Assembly: GCA_945910005.1 (NCBI GenBank)
Contig: OX246741.1
Coordinates: forward strand, 36,794,776 to 36,858,775
Length of the DNA stretch: 64,000 nucleotides
From: Isoperla grammatica
Lineage: Eukaryota > Arthropoda > Insecta > Plecoptera > Perlodidae
Reading direction: 5' to 3'
Of this stretch, positions 11,175 through 22,235 are shown in pieces (position 1 is the first letter of the stretch; each line of letters starts with the position of its first letter). Below the pieces are notes generated by a model, which was not told the DNA's origin, ran no database searches, and was given only the letters and a program-made list of their open reading frames with translations. The position numbers and the translations under genes were made by a program.

Positions 11175-12624
11175 ATCAAGTCATTGTTTTCAAGTATCAT
11201 TTTACTTATTTTATTTACATAACATTATTTCTGGAAACTATAATTTAGATTTAGGCAATCTGGCTAACTTCTAAGGCCATATTATCATGTAAACATAATT
11301 GTTTAACCTAGCTTACAATAAGTGTGTTATATAAACAAACGAAGCTTGTACAACTTACTGAATTAAGCCCAAAGATTATTTAAAATATTTTACCCAACAC
11401 AATTACACTTACATAATAAATTGAGCTTTCGTATCAGAGAAATTAATGGCTAATTCACCAAATAATAAATAAGTAGTAATTTCATATGGATGTGTGAAGA
11501 TGGGTGATACCTTATACCAACCTATTGAAGTTTCAATTCAATATTGCTGGAATCGAGTGAATCTCTTCTTTCAATATGGAAGCTTCGGTCGAATGTTGTG
11601 TTCATAACAGTATCCACATTTTGTGCAGTTTTTAAACAACCCTTTCAAACATTCCTAATAAACCAAAAATACGTCGTATAATTGGCAGGTGTGTTTACTA
11701 TTATTGGCAGTGGCGTAAACTCATATTTGGCCCCCTCGTGGAGTTTGTTCAGCCCCCCCCGCCAATCAAATATAAAAATAAGTTAGCATATAGCGTTCGA
11801 CTGAAACTATGTGAAGTTTTTAAGTTTTATTTTGAGAACGCTACAGCATATTGAAAAAGTGAGGCAAGTGAGGGAATTGTGGTTTCGTAAGAACTAAAAG
11901 CTGGACGAAGCAAAATTTTAAATACTGCGCTCATTACGGTTGTCATTAGGGAAGCCAATTAAATGAGCAATTAATAATTAGTTGGTTAAGTTTGAAATTT
12001 GAATCTAAAATGTTGCTAATCTAGACTTTAGTTCTTACGAAACCACAATCCCTAATGTTGTACGTTTTCAATGTTGTGTAGCATCCTCAAAATATAACTA
12101 AAACACGTTAATTTGGCGCGGTTTTGTACAGTGAAACTACCCATAACTGGCAGAGGTTCTTATTTTATTAGCGTCGCTGATTGACAGCCACCCTTCTGAC
12201 ACTTGACCGAGACACTGTTGACATGTCCATTGTTTCAACCCCATACATAACTGAAAGCATTTTTGACGGCTTGTGTAGGCCTATATACGCTCAGCCAGAC
12301 ATGCATTTCATTTACCGCTTGCCGGCGCGGATTAGTTAGTCGTAGTAGATAGTTTTTCTATGTTTGACTATGATTTGGAAACAATATGGGCCCCCGACCC
12401 CAACACCTTTCATTTTGAGCTTGCTCCCCCCCCCCCCCCCCCCGACTGCGGACCCTTAGTTACAGTTGATCAGCTGATAGGAAGTTAATGGTATCATAAC
12501 ACTATGCAATTACCATTCAAATTGATGAAAGGTACAGCTGATTTCTATAAACTTATGTCTGTTGTTTTGGTAAACACCATTCTGTTTTTCAGCCTGGATA
12601 TTAGTTTAAAGGCGTTCTGATCAA
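11175..12624. other. Mostly unrecognised AT-rich DNA
   Basis: I see no gene here. Within it lie a foldback element (11871-12053, listed separately), an 18-base C run at 12426-12443, and a block starting CAGTGGCGTAAAC at about 11709 that resembles one end of a hAT-like repeat, but I found no matching opposite end. Confidence 0.5.
11871..12053. mobile_element. Small foldback/MITE-like element, 183 bp
   Basis: The two ends are inverse complements over about 27 bp (left AGGGAATTGTGGTTTCGTAA, continuing AGAACTAAA; the right end mirrors it with one base missing). The interior is AT-rich and non-coding. I could not identify a clear target-site duplication, so the superfamily is undetermined. Confidence 0.6.
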
Positions 12625-12873
12625 TTAAACGGAGCACACAACAACAATAGAGAACATGATAAAGCTTTCTCTGTGTATTTTTACTAACAACACTTCTTGA
12701 CGAGTTGGCGATCGCCCGTGATCCGTGAGTTTATAGAAACTGAATGTCTTATCACAAACAAGTTTTCCGGGTTTATTAGAAGTGCAGCCAAACACGCAGC
12801 AAGACGTAATTTTAATTTTGTGAAGGAGTAAATAAACACTAGATACAAACAAGAAAGCACAGTCGAAATTCAA
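12625..12873 (-). pseudogene. THAP-like zinc-finger fragment
   Basis: The minus-strand translation contains the start of a THAP-type C2CH finger: SCCVFGCTSN, followed after a short basic stretch by FSFYKL and a region ending VLLVKIHRES. That order matches the N-terminal half of THAP domains, DNA-binding modules found in P-element-type transposases and host regulators. The distal C-x2-H pair is not present before the frame loses similarity, and there is no obvious splice donor. It could be a domesticated or dead transposase fragment or an isolated exon. The real coding part is probably about 12660-12810. Confidence 0.4.
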
Positions 12874-12927
12874 AATTCACTAACTTGGGTAACTGTGAAA
12901 ACTGAAAATACAGCGAGTAACGTACCA

Positions 12928-15656
12928 GAAGTATCGCGCAGCACACTACAGCCAGCCAGGCGGCCGGTGAGTAGCGATGACGTCACAGCTCGATGTATCG
13001 CGCAGCACACTACAGCCAGCCAGGCGGCCGGTGGCTAGCGGCGCGGTGAGTAGCGATGACGTCACAGCTCGATGTATCGCGCAGCACACTACAGCCAGCC
13101 AGGCGGCCGGTGGCTAGCGGCGCGGTGAGTAGCGATGACGTCACAGCTCGATGTATCGCGCAGCACACTACAGCCAGCCAGGCGGCCGGTGGCTAGCGGC
13201 GCGGTGAGTAGCGATGACGTCACAGCTCGATGTATCGCGCAGCACACTACAGCCAGCCAGGCGGCCGGTGAGTAGCGATGACGTCACAGCTCGATGTATC
13301 GCGCAGCACACTACAGCCAGCCAGGCGGCCGGTGAGTAGCGATGACGTCACAGCTCGATGTATCGCGCAGCACACTACAGCCAGCCAGGCGGCCGGTGGC
13401 TAGCGGCGCGGTGAGTAGCGATGACGTCACAGCTCGATGTATCGCGCAGCACACTACAGCCAGCCAGGCGGCCGGTGGCTAGCGGCGCGGTGAGTAGCGA
13501 TGACGTCACAGCTCGATGTATCGCGCAGCACACTACAGCCAGCCAGGCGGCCGGTGGCTAGCGGCGCGGTGAGTAGCGATGACGTCACAGCTCGATGTAT
13601 CGCGCAGCACACTACAGCCAGCCAGGCGGCCGGTGGCTAGCGGCGCGGTGAGTAGCGATGACGTCACAGCTCGATGTATCGCGCAGCACACTACAGCCAG
13701 CCAGGCGGCCGGTGAGTAGCGATGACGTCACAGCTCGATGTATCGCGCAGCACACTACAGCCAGCCAGGCGGCCGGTGAGTAGCGATGACGTCACAGCTC
13801 GATGTATCGCGCAGCACACTACAGCCAGCCAGGCGGCCGGTGGCTAGCGGCGCGGTGAGTAGCGATGACGTCACAGCTCGATGTATCGCGCAGCACACTA
13901 CAGCCAGCCAGGCGGCCGGTGGGTAGTGGCGCGGTGAGTAGCGATGACGTCACAGCTCGATGTATCGCGCAGCACACTACAGCCAGCCAGGCGGCCGGTG
14001 GGTAGCGGCGCGGTGAGTAGCGATGACGTCACAGCTCGATGTATCGCGCAGCACACTACAGCCAGCCAGGCGGCCGGTGAGTAGCGATGACGTCACAGCT
14101 CGATGTATCGCGCAGCACACTACAGCCAGCCAGGCGGCCGGTGAGTAGCGATGACGTCACAGCTCGATGTATCGCGCAGCACACTACAGCCAGCCAGGCG
14201 GCCGGTGGGTAGCGGCGCGGTGAGTAGCGATGACGTCACAGCTCGATGTATCGCGCAGCACACTACAGCCAGCCAGGCGGCCGGTGGGTAGTGGCGCGGT
14301 GGGTGGGTAGCGATGACGTCACAGCTCGATGTATCGCGCAGCACACTACAGCCAGCCAGGCGGCCGGTGGGTAGCGGCGCGGTGAGTAGCGATGACGTCA
14401 CAGCTCGATGTATCGCGCAGCACACTACAGCCAGCCAGGCGGCCGGTGGGTAGCGATGACGTCACAGCTCGATGTATCGCGCAGCACACTACAGCCAGCC
14501 AGGCGGCCGGTGGGTAGCGGCGCGCTGAGTAGCGATGACGTCACAGCTCGATGTATCGCGCAGCACACTACAGCCAGCCAGGCGGCCGGTGGCTAGCGGC
14601 GCGGTGGGTAGCGATGACGTCACAGCTCGATGTATCGCGCAGCACACTACAGCCAGCCAGGCGGCCGGTGGGTAGTGGCGCGGTGAGTAGCGATGACGTC
14701 ACAGCTCGAAGTATCGCGCAGCACACTACAGCCAGCCAGGCGGCCGGTGGGTAGCGATGACGTCACAGCTCGATGTATCGCGCAGCACACTACAGCCAGC
14801 CAGGCGGCCGGTGGCTAGCGGCGCGGTGGGTGGGTAGCGATGACGTCACAGCTCGATGTATCGCGCAGCACACTACAGCCAGCCAGGCGGCCGGTGGGTA
14901 GCGATGACGTCACAGCTCGATGTATCGCGCAGCACACTACAGCCAGCCAGGCGGCCGGTGGCTAGCGGCGCGGTGGGTAGCGATGACGTCACAGCTCGAT
15001 GTATCGCGCAGCACACTACAGCCAGCCAGGCGGCCGGTGGGTAGTGGCGCGGTGAGTAGCGATGACGTCACAGCTCGAAGTATCGCGCAGCACACTACAG
15101 CCAGCCAGGCGGCCGGTGGGTAGCGATGACGTCACAGCTCGATGTATCGTGCAGCACACTACAGCCAGCCAGGCGGCCGGTGGGTAGCGGCGCGGTGAGT
15201 AGCGATGACGTCACAGCTCGATGTATCGCGCAGCACACTACAGCCAGCCAGGCGGCCGGTGGGTAGCGATGACGTCACAGCTCGATGTATCGCGCAGCAC
15301 ACTACAGCCAGCCAGGCGGCCGGTGGGTAGCGATGACGTCACAGCTCGATGTATCGCGCAGCACACTACAGCCAGCCAGGCGGCCGGTGGGTAGCGATGA
15401 CGTCACAGCTCGATGTATCGCGCAGCACACTACAGCCAGCCAGGCGGCCGGTGGCTAGCGGCGCGGTGGGTAGCGATGACGTCACAGCTCGATGTATCGC
15501 GCAGCACACTACAGCCAGCCAGGCGGCCGGTGGCTAGCGGCGCGGTGAGTAGCGATGACGTCACAGCTCGATGTATCGCGCAGCACACTACAGCCAGCCA
15601 GGCGGCCGGTGGGTAGCGATGACGTCACAGCTCGATGTATCGCGCAGCACACTACA
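12928..15656. repeat. GC-rich 79-bp minisatellite, left block
   Basis: This is a tandem array of a 79-bp unit, with a frequent 64-bp variant lacking a 15-bp GGCTAGCGGCGCGGT segment and an occasional 83-bp variant with an extra GGGT. Almost every unit contains GATGACGTCAC, which includes the full palindromic CRE/ATF site TGACGTCA, plus several CpG-rich blocks (GGCGGCCGG, GCGGCGCGG). Blocks of units repeat as larger modules: the segment at 14551 recurs 369 bp on, and the one at 14856 recurs 493 bp on. The left edge shades out of ordinary AT-rich DNA at about 12928. The open frames in this block are by-products of the repeat. Confidence 0.95.
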
Positions 15657-15683
15657 CTTTTTTTTTTTTTTTTTTTTTTTTTT

Positions 15684-16849
15684 ATTCACTAAATCGTTAA
15701 TCTTTAACACGCCACCCGCGCTTTCGCGCATATGCGTGTCTTGGTCTCTTTACATATTACATTGTTACACTTACTTAACATGTTTACATTTACATTTTCC
15801 AATTTACATTTATACATTTCAAAGTTACATTTATACCTTAAACAATTATATTTATAATTAACATTTAACTTTACATTTAATTTACATATAAACATTTAAG
15901 TTATCGATGTACTCGAGCTAGGATGCCCTAAGTTGGGCTATTTTCCTTTCTCCCAAATGCCAGGTTTCTTCTTATGTTTACGATCCTCATCCTCTTATAT
16001 CCTCTTCTTAGTTTCTTTTTCATCTTTTTACATTTTCTACCTCTTATCCCTTTTCGTTCTCTTTAATGCTTCTTTTTCGCCTTTCTTTCTTTCTTTCTTT
16101 CATCAACCTCTCTCTTCTCTCACCTGTGTTGCTTTCTTGACTACCTCCTCTCCCTATCGAGCTGAGGATATTGTTTCTTTCCTTACTGCTCTAACTCTTT
16201 TTTGAAGCCTTGCTCCTCACAAATTTTTCAAAGAGCTTAGGTTCTTCTTGTTCTTCTTGACAACTAAAAAGCCGTGCTCCTTGTTGGTTTTCCTTAGTAC
16301 TTGAGTTCTTCTTCCTCTTCTTGACGACTAGAAAGCCTCGCTCTTCATTGTCTTCCTTGGTACTTGAGTTCTGCTACTTCTTCTCGACGACGACAAGTGG
16401 AAAGCCTTAACCTCGTTGGTTTCTTCAGTACACGAATTCTTCTTCTTCTTCTTCTTCTTCTTCTTCTACTTCTTCTTCTTGACGACTGGAAGGCCTTCGC
16501 TCCATGTGGGTTTTCCTTGGTACTTGTGTTCTTGAATTCTTCTTCTTCTTCTTGACGACTAGAAGACCTTGCTCCTTGTAGGGTTTTCTTGGTACTTGAG
16601 TTCTTGAGTTCTTCTTCTTCTTCTTCTTCTTGACGACAAGAGATGTTCCAAGTTCTTCCTCTTCTTTGATTTACCTCTTATTCTTCATCTTCTTCGTCTT
16701 CTTCTTCTCAGGAATCCTCCGGCAGACCTCTTCTTCCTGCTAGCTGGAGATGATCCTAGTTCTTAGTCTTCATCATGATCACTCTTCTTTGTCTTCTTAC
16801 TCTTTCTTTCCGTACTGTCTTCTGTTACTTTCGTTTTTACAGAGTGATC
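15684..16849 (-). other. 3' UTR of the R1-like LINE, with imperfect tandem repeats
   Basis: Between the ORF2 stop and the poly(A) tail are about 1.17 kb of non-coding DNA. From roughly 16230 to 16740 it holds at least six imperfect repeats of about 65-75 bp, each with a GAA-rich tract (TTC on the plus strand) next to a GTCGTC/GACGAC motif. They may be replication-slippage products. The plus-strand open frames here are low-complexity artefacts. Confidence 0.7.
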
Positions 16850-19371
16850 TCAGTCTTCTTTCTCGATGTTATTCCCATATCCGGTTGACTTTCTGTTCGT
16901 TGTTTTCTTCCAAGAGCGATCAGTGTACCCTCCAACTTCTCCTTCTGCTTCCAGAAAATCTTCTTGTCTTGCATCTTCCCTTCTTGTCCAAACTTCCTTA
17001 GAGAATTCTACCAACTTACGGTAAACCTCTTCATTTTCCACTAAATGTCTAAGGTCTAGTTCTTCTTCTATGCTTCCCATTTCTTCTTCGAAGTATTTCT
17101 TTCTTATATCCGAGTACTCTTCACATATCATTACTACATGCCACTGGTCTTCTATTTCTCCGCATCTGCATTGGTCCTCCTTTTCTAGCCCCAGTCTTAC
17201 AAGGGTCTTCCTAAAAGGCCCATGTCCAGTCAGGCTATAAGTTGTAGCCAGGCCCGGAGCAAACCACGTCCATTTGCGCCTTTCCTTTACGTCCGGCAAG
17301 AAGTTGTACAAGTTTCTCCCTTTAGTTGACCCACTCCAGTTGTCCTGCCACCTGTCCCAGCAATCTTCTACAATCCTTCTTACTTCACTTCTTATAAACA
17401 CTGTTCTTTCTCTTCCGATCGTTAGTGTTATGTTGTTCCTTACATGTAAGACTTCTTTAACCTCATCTTTCCTAATCCAATACCGCAACCCTGCAATAAG
17501 TATCTCATATTCTATCGGAAGCTTTCCCGATAGCACCATGAGAGCTTCTGTAGAAACAGTTCTACAGGCCCTAGTTGTTTGCATCAATAGACTTCTTTGC
17601 ATGGATTGCAGTATTCTTCTAATACGGACTTGTTCAACTTTATTTATCCATGCTGATGCCCCATACGTGATTATGGGTATCGCCACCGCGTCGTATAGTG
17701 TACTCATAGTCTTCGCATTTAATCCCCAGTCCTTTCTTGCAATTCTTTTAATCATTCCGAATACATTGGTGATTTTCTTCCTTGTCTGATTTATGTGTGG
17801 GATAAAGCTTAATTTCTCGTCCAGTATTAAGCCGAGGTACTTGTATGTTGTCACTTGTTGTATTCGTTTCCCGTTAACTCTTATGGTCGGTATTCTGGTC
17901 CTGGAAAATTTGCCCTTAAGCATCATAAACTTAGTTTTTTCTTCCGAGATCTTCATTTTGTGTAATTTGTTCCAAGCGTCTGCCTTATTTAGAGCTTCGT
18001 TTCCTCTTTCTTCTAACTCCCTTCTGCTGTTTGCTCTCACCAATATGACCTTGTCATCGGCATAGGCGATCGTAGTAGTACCCTCAGTCTGTATTAGCGT
18101 ATCCTCATCAAACACCATATTCCAGGCTATGGGTCCCAACACAGATCCTTGTGGGCAACCTCTGTCCACCTTTCTTTCCACACAAGTATAGTTTGTTCTG
18201 ACCTCGATCTTTCTGTCACTAAAGTAGCTATTTATCATCTTGTACATCTTTTCTGTCACTCCTACTTGTCTAAATCTCCTGACGATACTTGGCCACCAAA
18301 CATTGTCAAAGGCCCCACTAATGTCAATGAAAATTGCCATAACGTATTTGGTCGGCGCCGTATGTACCTCTCGTAACAGTTTATTAATGGCATCTTCAGT
18401 CGATTTACCCTTTCTAAATCCATATTGTGTGTCCGCACATAAGTCAGACCTTAGATAAATACGGTTTATTCTTCCTACTAAGATTCTCTCGAAAACCTTT
18501 CCTAACATTGGTAGCAACGTGATTGGTCGATAACTCTCTACTCTGTTGTTAGGCTTGTCTTCCGCCTTTTTCAAAATCTTGATGTTACCTATCTTCCACT
18601 CAGTTGCGAAAACTCCCTCATCAAGGCATTTATTGAAGATTCTTCGAATTAATTCCGGGTACATGGTCCAAGTTTTCTCCACCATCTCTTTTTCTATTCC
18701 ATCCCAACCAGGTGCCTTTCCGGCCTTCATCTTGAGTATGGCCTCTCCAATTTCCTCCAGGGTTACCTCTTCTTCGTGTCCCGTCCCTTTATATGCCTCG
18801 TTCTCCTGCCTTATTTTTAGCTGGTCCTCGTTTTCTATTGCCTCGTTGTCTTTAGGTAACATCTTATCTAGGAGAACGTTAATGGTCTCCTCCCAATCTT
18901 TCGTTTCTTGTCCTTCTTGATCCAGTACTGAATTGTATACCTCGTCGCCTCGTAGCTTTCCTCTTGTTATCTTGTACACAATCCCCCAAGGGTCCTCATT
19001 TCCAGCTTCTTCAACCAATTTCCTCCAAGATGCTTTCTTTTCTTCTTTAATTTGCTTTTGATATTCCCTGCGCGTCTTTGTTACCTCCCTTTTTGCCATC
19101 TCCATGTCTTGGTTTTGTTTTTGATTGTGATTTCCATTTACGAATTTTCTCAATCGTTGATATTTTTTCCTTGCATCCTTGAGATCCTGTCGCAGCTTAG
19201 TTAGTTCTTGGCTCCACCAGGTGACCGTTCTAGGGTACCTAATTCGTACTTTCATAGCTCGATCCGTGGCAGCTTGTATAGCCGCTGTTGTTTTTCTGAC
19301 CATATACAAGAAAAGATAGACGCATATAAGCTCCGGCTTAGGTGGCGTCAGATGTAGATGTGGATTTAATG

Positions 19372-19405
<34 letters not shown>

Positions 19406-19444
19406 ACCATATCTGCAGCCGTTCCCGCTAGTGTGAAGTTCCAA
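16850..19444 (-). CDS. R1-like LINE ORF2, reverse transcriptase part (5' end disrupted)
   Basis: This encodes the reverse transcriptase and C-terminal part of ORF2. The genuine ORF2 portion starts at about 19296, beginning MVRKTTAAIQ. Upstream codons to 19444 come from an inserted retrocopy and its poly(A). Visible boxes are GKAPGWDGI, SYRPITLLP, QYGFRKG, FIDISGAFD, GCPQGSVLGP and the catalytic YADD. Near the C terminus LTGHGPF is followed by C-x-C-x7-H-x4-C, the zinc knuckle usual in R1-clade proteins. No stop interrupts it. The protein normally acts in nuclear target-primed reverse transcription. The family assignment is firm; the copy is inactivated only by the insertion. Confidence 0.88.
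19306..19403 (+). mobile_element. 98-bp poly(A)-tailed retro-insertion inside ORF2
   Basis: A 66-bp sequence followed by 32 A residues (19372-19403) is flanked by a direct 9-bp duplication TGACCATAT (19297-19305 and 19404-19412). That is the signature of LINE-mediated insertion of a severely 5'-truncated transcript on the plus strand, opposite to the host LINE. Insert plus one duplication is 107 bp, which accounts exactly for the frame difference between the two ORF2 halves. The source is unknown; a GGTGGCGT stretch near its 3' end also occurs near the 3' end of the host LINE. Confidence 0.88.
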
Positions 19445-20238
19445 TCCTCAATTCTCTCTGATAATTCTTCCTCAAAGACCTCCCAGTTTGCTTTACGCAC
19501 GTTGTACCTTTTTAGTTCGAACATAGTCTTCGGGTCCACTTGCCTCAACGTGTACTCAAAGCTTACTATTCTGTGGTCACTCGCGCACCCATCCTCAATT
19601 ACTCTCCATTTCGTTATTTGACCCTCATGGAACCCATTAGTCAGGGTGATATCAATATTAGACTCTCCATTGATTGTAGAGAAGGTATAAAAATCGCTTT
19701 GTTCATTGATGACTATCAATCTATTGCTGTTGATTGTTTCCTCTAAAATTTCACCTCTATTATCTGTTCTTTTCCCGAACCACATGTAAGAGTCAGCGTT
19801 GGCATCCAGCCCAATGATTAAATTCTTGTCACTGAGTCTTTTTGCTAGCCTTTCAAGCTGCTCTACATAGGTATCAATAGGGTGTCCATCTTGGAAGTAC
19901 ATGGATGCTATTGCCAACTCCCCAAAGCTGCCTTGTATGAGGGCGCATGCCACGTGAGAAGTACATAGCTCATTGAGTCTAGTGACAACCACCTGCCTGT
20001 TCCGTATTATTATTGCCGCAGAGGCACCTTCATCTTGATCTTGACTTTCATTTGCCACTATTCTACATGCCAGGCCATAGCCCTTAACCTTGTTCCTATA
20101 GTTATATGGTTCTTGTAGTAGAATTAAATCCACCTCGTTTTCGTCAGCGTACCTCTTTATCTGGCTTGCTACCGCCATCGATCGTTGCGCATTTATCTGA
20201 ATTATTCTCAGTTTTGCTCTATTATCCTTTTTATCCAT
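19366..20238 (-). CDS. R1-like LINE ORF2, APE endonuclease part
   Basis: This is the N-terminal endonuclease of ORF2, genuine from the ATG at 20238 down to about 19413. Below that the frame runs into the poly(A) of the inserted retrocopy and ends in a phenylalanine run. Motifs in order are IIQINAQRS, the catalytic Glu in LLQEPY, GLDANADS (the R1-clade form of the metal-binding D-x-N box), SNIDITLT and SDHRIVSFEY. The enzyme nicks the chromosomal target to prime reverse transcription and probably sets insertion preference. The start ATG overlaps the ORF1 stop by 8 nt, an arrangement consistent with ORF2 translation by reinitiation. Confidence 0.88.
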
Positions 20239-21718
20239 AGTCGATTCTGTTTCTAACTGTCTCGATGGCTCTCAGATGCTCTGGACATTTTGGGTCTCTA
20301 TGACTATGTTTGTCGTTCTTCTTCGCTACATTGCAGTTAATACATCTTGCTTGCTTTTCTTTCCTATCGCAGTCCTTGTTACCATGACCTGTTCTGCCAC
20401 AATGGCCACATATGCTATCCTCTTCGTTACAATGCTTTGCAATGTGACCGTAGCCCAAACATTTGTAACATTTTGTTGCCACTAGGAATTCTACGACTTT
20501 ATGAGAGCGGTACCCCAAGTAGACCCGTCCATAATTCATTACTTGTCTGAAGAGAGCAGGTGTTAATTCCATTACCACATTCTTACCCCTCTCGTTGTTT
20601 TTACTTCTTTGTACAAAGTTTATCTGTGCACATGTCTTGAACTCTTCGTACGATGTTAAATCCTCGAGGTTCTTTTCATACATTTCCTTCATGATTTCCT
20701 CATTGTCCGCTATTACTGGGACATCATATATTAGAATTTTGGGGCGTTTCTTCTGTTGTGTCTCAATTCTAAGCCCACTTTCTTCCAATTTCTTGCTTTC
20801 CATGATAGATTCCAAATCTTGATCTGGATCCATCTCGATTACTATTCCATGATCCCTAATTTCTCGTAAGTTCCTTATCTTCATCTTCTTGAACTCATTT
20901 TTGAAGGAGGTTATTGCCACTTTTCTGATTTCCTCACTACTTCTCTTCTCAACTGCCTCCTCATTTTCCTTAATGAAGATAACTTTATTGCGGCTTCTCT
21001 TTCGCTCGAACATATTTTTCGTTGCTTCCTGCCCATCATTTCCACCTTGCCTTGCTGCTACTTGTGCATAGGTTACACTTGTATTTTCAACAACCTTAGC
21101 CGTTAGATCCACTTTGTTTGTCATTTCCGCTAATCTTTCCTGCAGTTTCTCCATACTTTCGGCAATGTCTTGGACTCCACCTTGCATTTCCTCTATTCTT
21201 TTGTTTGATACTTCTTGATTAAACGCAAGTTCATTTATCCTGTTCGATGCTTTTGCCAGCTCAAACTTCTCTGCTTTGTAATCCTCCTTAACCTTGTTAA
21301 GAGTTTCCACAGCCGTTTCTATGTCCTGATTATTCCTTCCTCTTTCTATTTTCTCCGCCTTCAGCTGGGCCAGTTCCAACAATAGCTCTTGGGCAGTCTC
21401 GTCATACAGCTTGACGAGGTCACAGCATGTATTCTTGTTTCCTTGTCCCATTCTGCCGTCACTAGTTATGGTTTTTAAAATCTCATTCTTCAATCTTTTC
21501 AGCTCCTCCTTGTTTCCTCGTTCCCTTCCTTCATGCATCTTTTTCTTTCCTTTCTTTACAGACATCTTACTCTCCTTAGTCGGGGTTCTCAACGTTGAGT
21601 AACTCCGTTGAAAAGGGTTACTCGATGATGCCTCACTTTCATCCTGTACTTCCAATTCAGAATCCGAGGTCGCGCTTTTGTCGTCAACTTGTTTTGCCTT
21701 TTTGTTCTCTTTGTTCAT
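20231..21718 (-). CDS. R1-like LINE ORF1 (Gag-like RNA-binding protein)
   Basis: This 495-residue protein begins with a charged, low-complexity N terminus. A long Lys/Glu-rich region (about 110-215) looks like coiled coil, followed by a central domain. Three zinc knuckles lie near the C terminus: C-x2-C-x4-H-x4-C starting CYKC, a second starting CGHC, and a longer CINC...C form. This order matches ORF1 proteins of the R1/I group, which coat the element RNA in cytoplasmic ribonucleoprotein and escort it to the nucleus. The ORF is intact. Its stop overlaps the ORF2 ATG. Confidence 0.87.
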   Translation of the reverse strand: MNKENKKAKQVDDKSATSDSELEVQDESEASSSNPFQRSYSTLRTPTKESKMSVKKGKKKMHEGRERGNKEELKRLKNEILKTITSDGRMGQGNKNTCCDLVKLYDETAQELLLELAQLKAEKIERGRNNQDIETAVETLNKVKEDYKAEKFELAKASNRINELAFNQEVSNKRIEEMQGGVQDIAESMEKLQERLAEMTNKVDLTAKVVENTSVTYAQVAARQGGNDGQEATKNMFERKRSRNKVIFIKENEEAVEKRSSEEIRKVAITSFKNEFKKMKIRNLREIRDHGIVIEMDPDQDLESIMESKKLEESGLRIETQQKKRPKILIYDVPVIADNEEIMKEMYEKNLEDLTSYEEFKTCAQINFVQRSKNNERGKNVVMELTPALFRQVMNYGRVYLGYRSHKVVEFLVATKCYKCLGYGHIAKHCNEEDSICGHCGRTGHGNKDCDRKEKQARCINCNVAKKNDKHSHRDPKCPEHLRAIETVRNRIDYG

Positions 21719-22235
21719 ATTTTGTTCCCACGAGTAATGATGATTTACGAGGTCAACTCAGACAGAGCATCTTATCCGAGCAAGGCTACTCTACCCCCGG
21801 GTGCGCCTGATTCCCGGGGGGTGGCTCCTAAAGACCAGCACAGTATCCCCGGCGGCCAGCTAGACCTTTCTGCAGAGTTTCCCCACATTAGGTCCGGGGG
21901 GTATTTACCCAGTTTTCCTTCTGCAAGGACCAGCCAATTAAGGCAAGACCCCACCCGGTTCTTAGTTCGGTCGACGTAAGGATTTGGGGGATCATGTGCA
22001 CTAGCCAGCAGTCACCCCCGCCTCCCTCGTTGTCGACCTTAACAGCCACACCACGTGAAGGTGAACCATGGGCTAAGAGAGTAAAGACCCGTAAAGGCAG
22101 GACAGTCAGAAACCCCACTCGCGAAAGCTACCTGCCCCAGAGATACAGAGCAGGCACCCCCCACCAGCAACGCCCCCGACCACCCTAACCCCCGTAGCCT
22201 CCTCCCCTGACCGAGAACTAGCTCAGTCGTGGCCC
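21719..22235 (-). other. 5' UTR/internal promoter region of the R1-like LINE
   Basis: This 517-bp GC-richer leader separates ORF1 from the 5' junction with the minisatellite. On the minus strand it starts GGGGCCACGACTGAGC. R1-type LINEs rely on an internal promoter or on read-through from the target; I see no TATA box. No credible ORF lies here. Confidence 0.6.

Larger units (their letters stand above)
15657..22235 (-). mobile_element. R1-clade non-LTR retrotransposon inserted in the minisatellite
   Basis: The full-length element lies on the minus strand: 5' UTR (22235-21719), ORF1, ORF2, a long 3' UTR and a poly(A) tail (T run 15658-15683). It is flanked by the 14-bp duplication CGCAGCACACTACA (15643-15656 and 22236-22249), and minisatellite units resume in phase across it. 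R1 elements are known for 14-bp target duplications. The R1-clade call rests on the LDANA endonuclease motif, three CCHC knuckles in ORF1 and a C-terminal CCHC in ORF2. ORF2 is split by a later 98-bp insertion, so the copy cannot be autonomous as it stands. Confidence 0.9.

Noticed and set aside
11709..12450. A hAT-like element starting CAGTGGCGTAAAC
   Set aside because: No opposite terminal repeat or 8-bp duplication could be found.
15933..16555. Plus-strand proteins of 60-90 codons
   Set aside because: They are low-complexity Ser/Leu/Phe-rich translations of the antisense of the R1-like 3' UTR.
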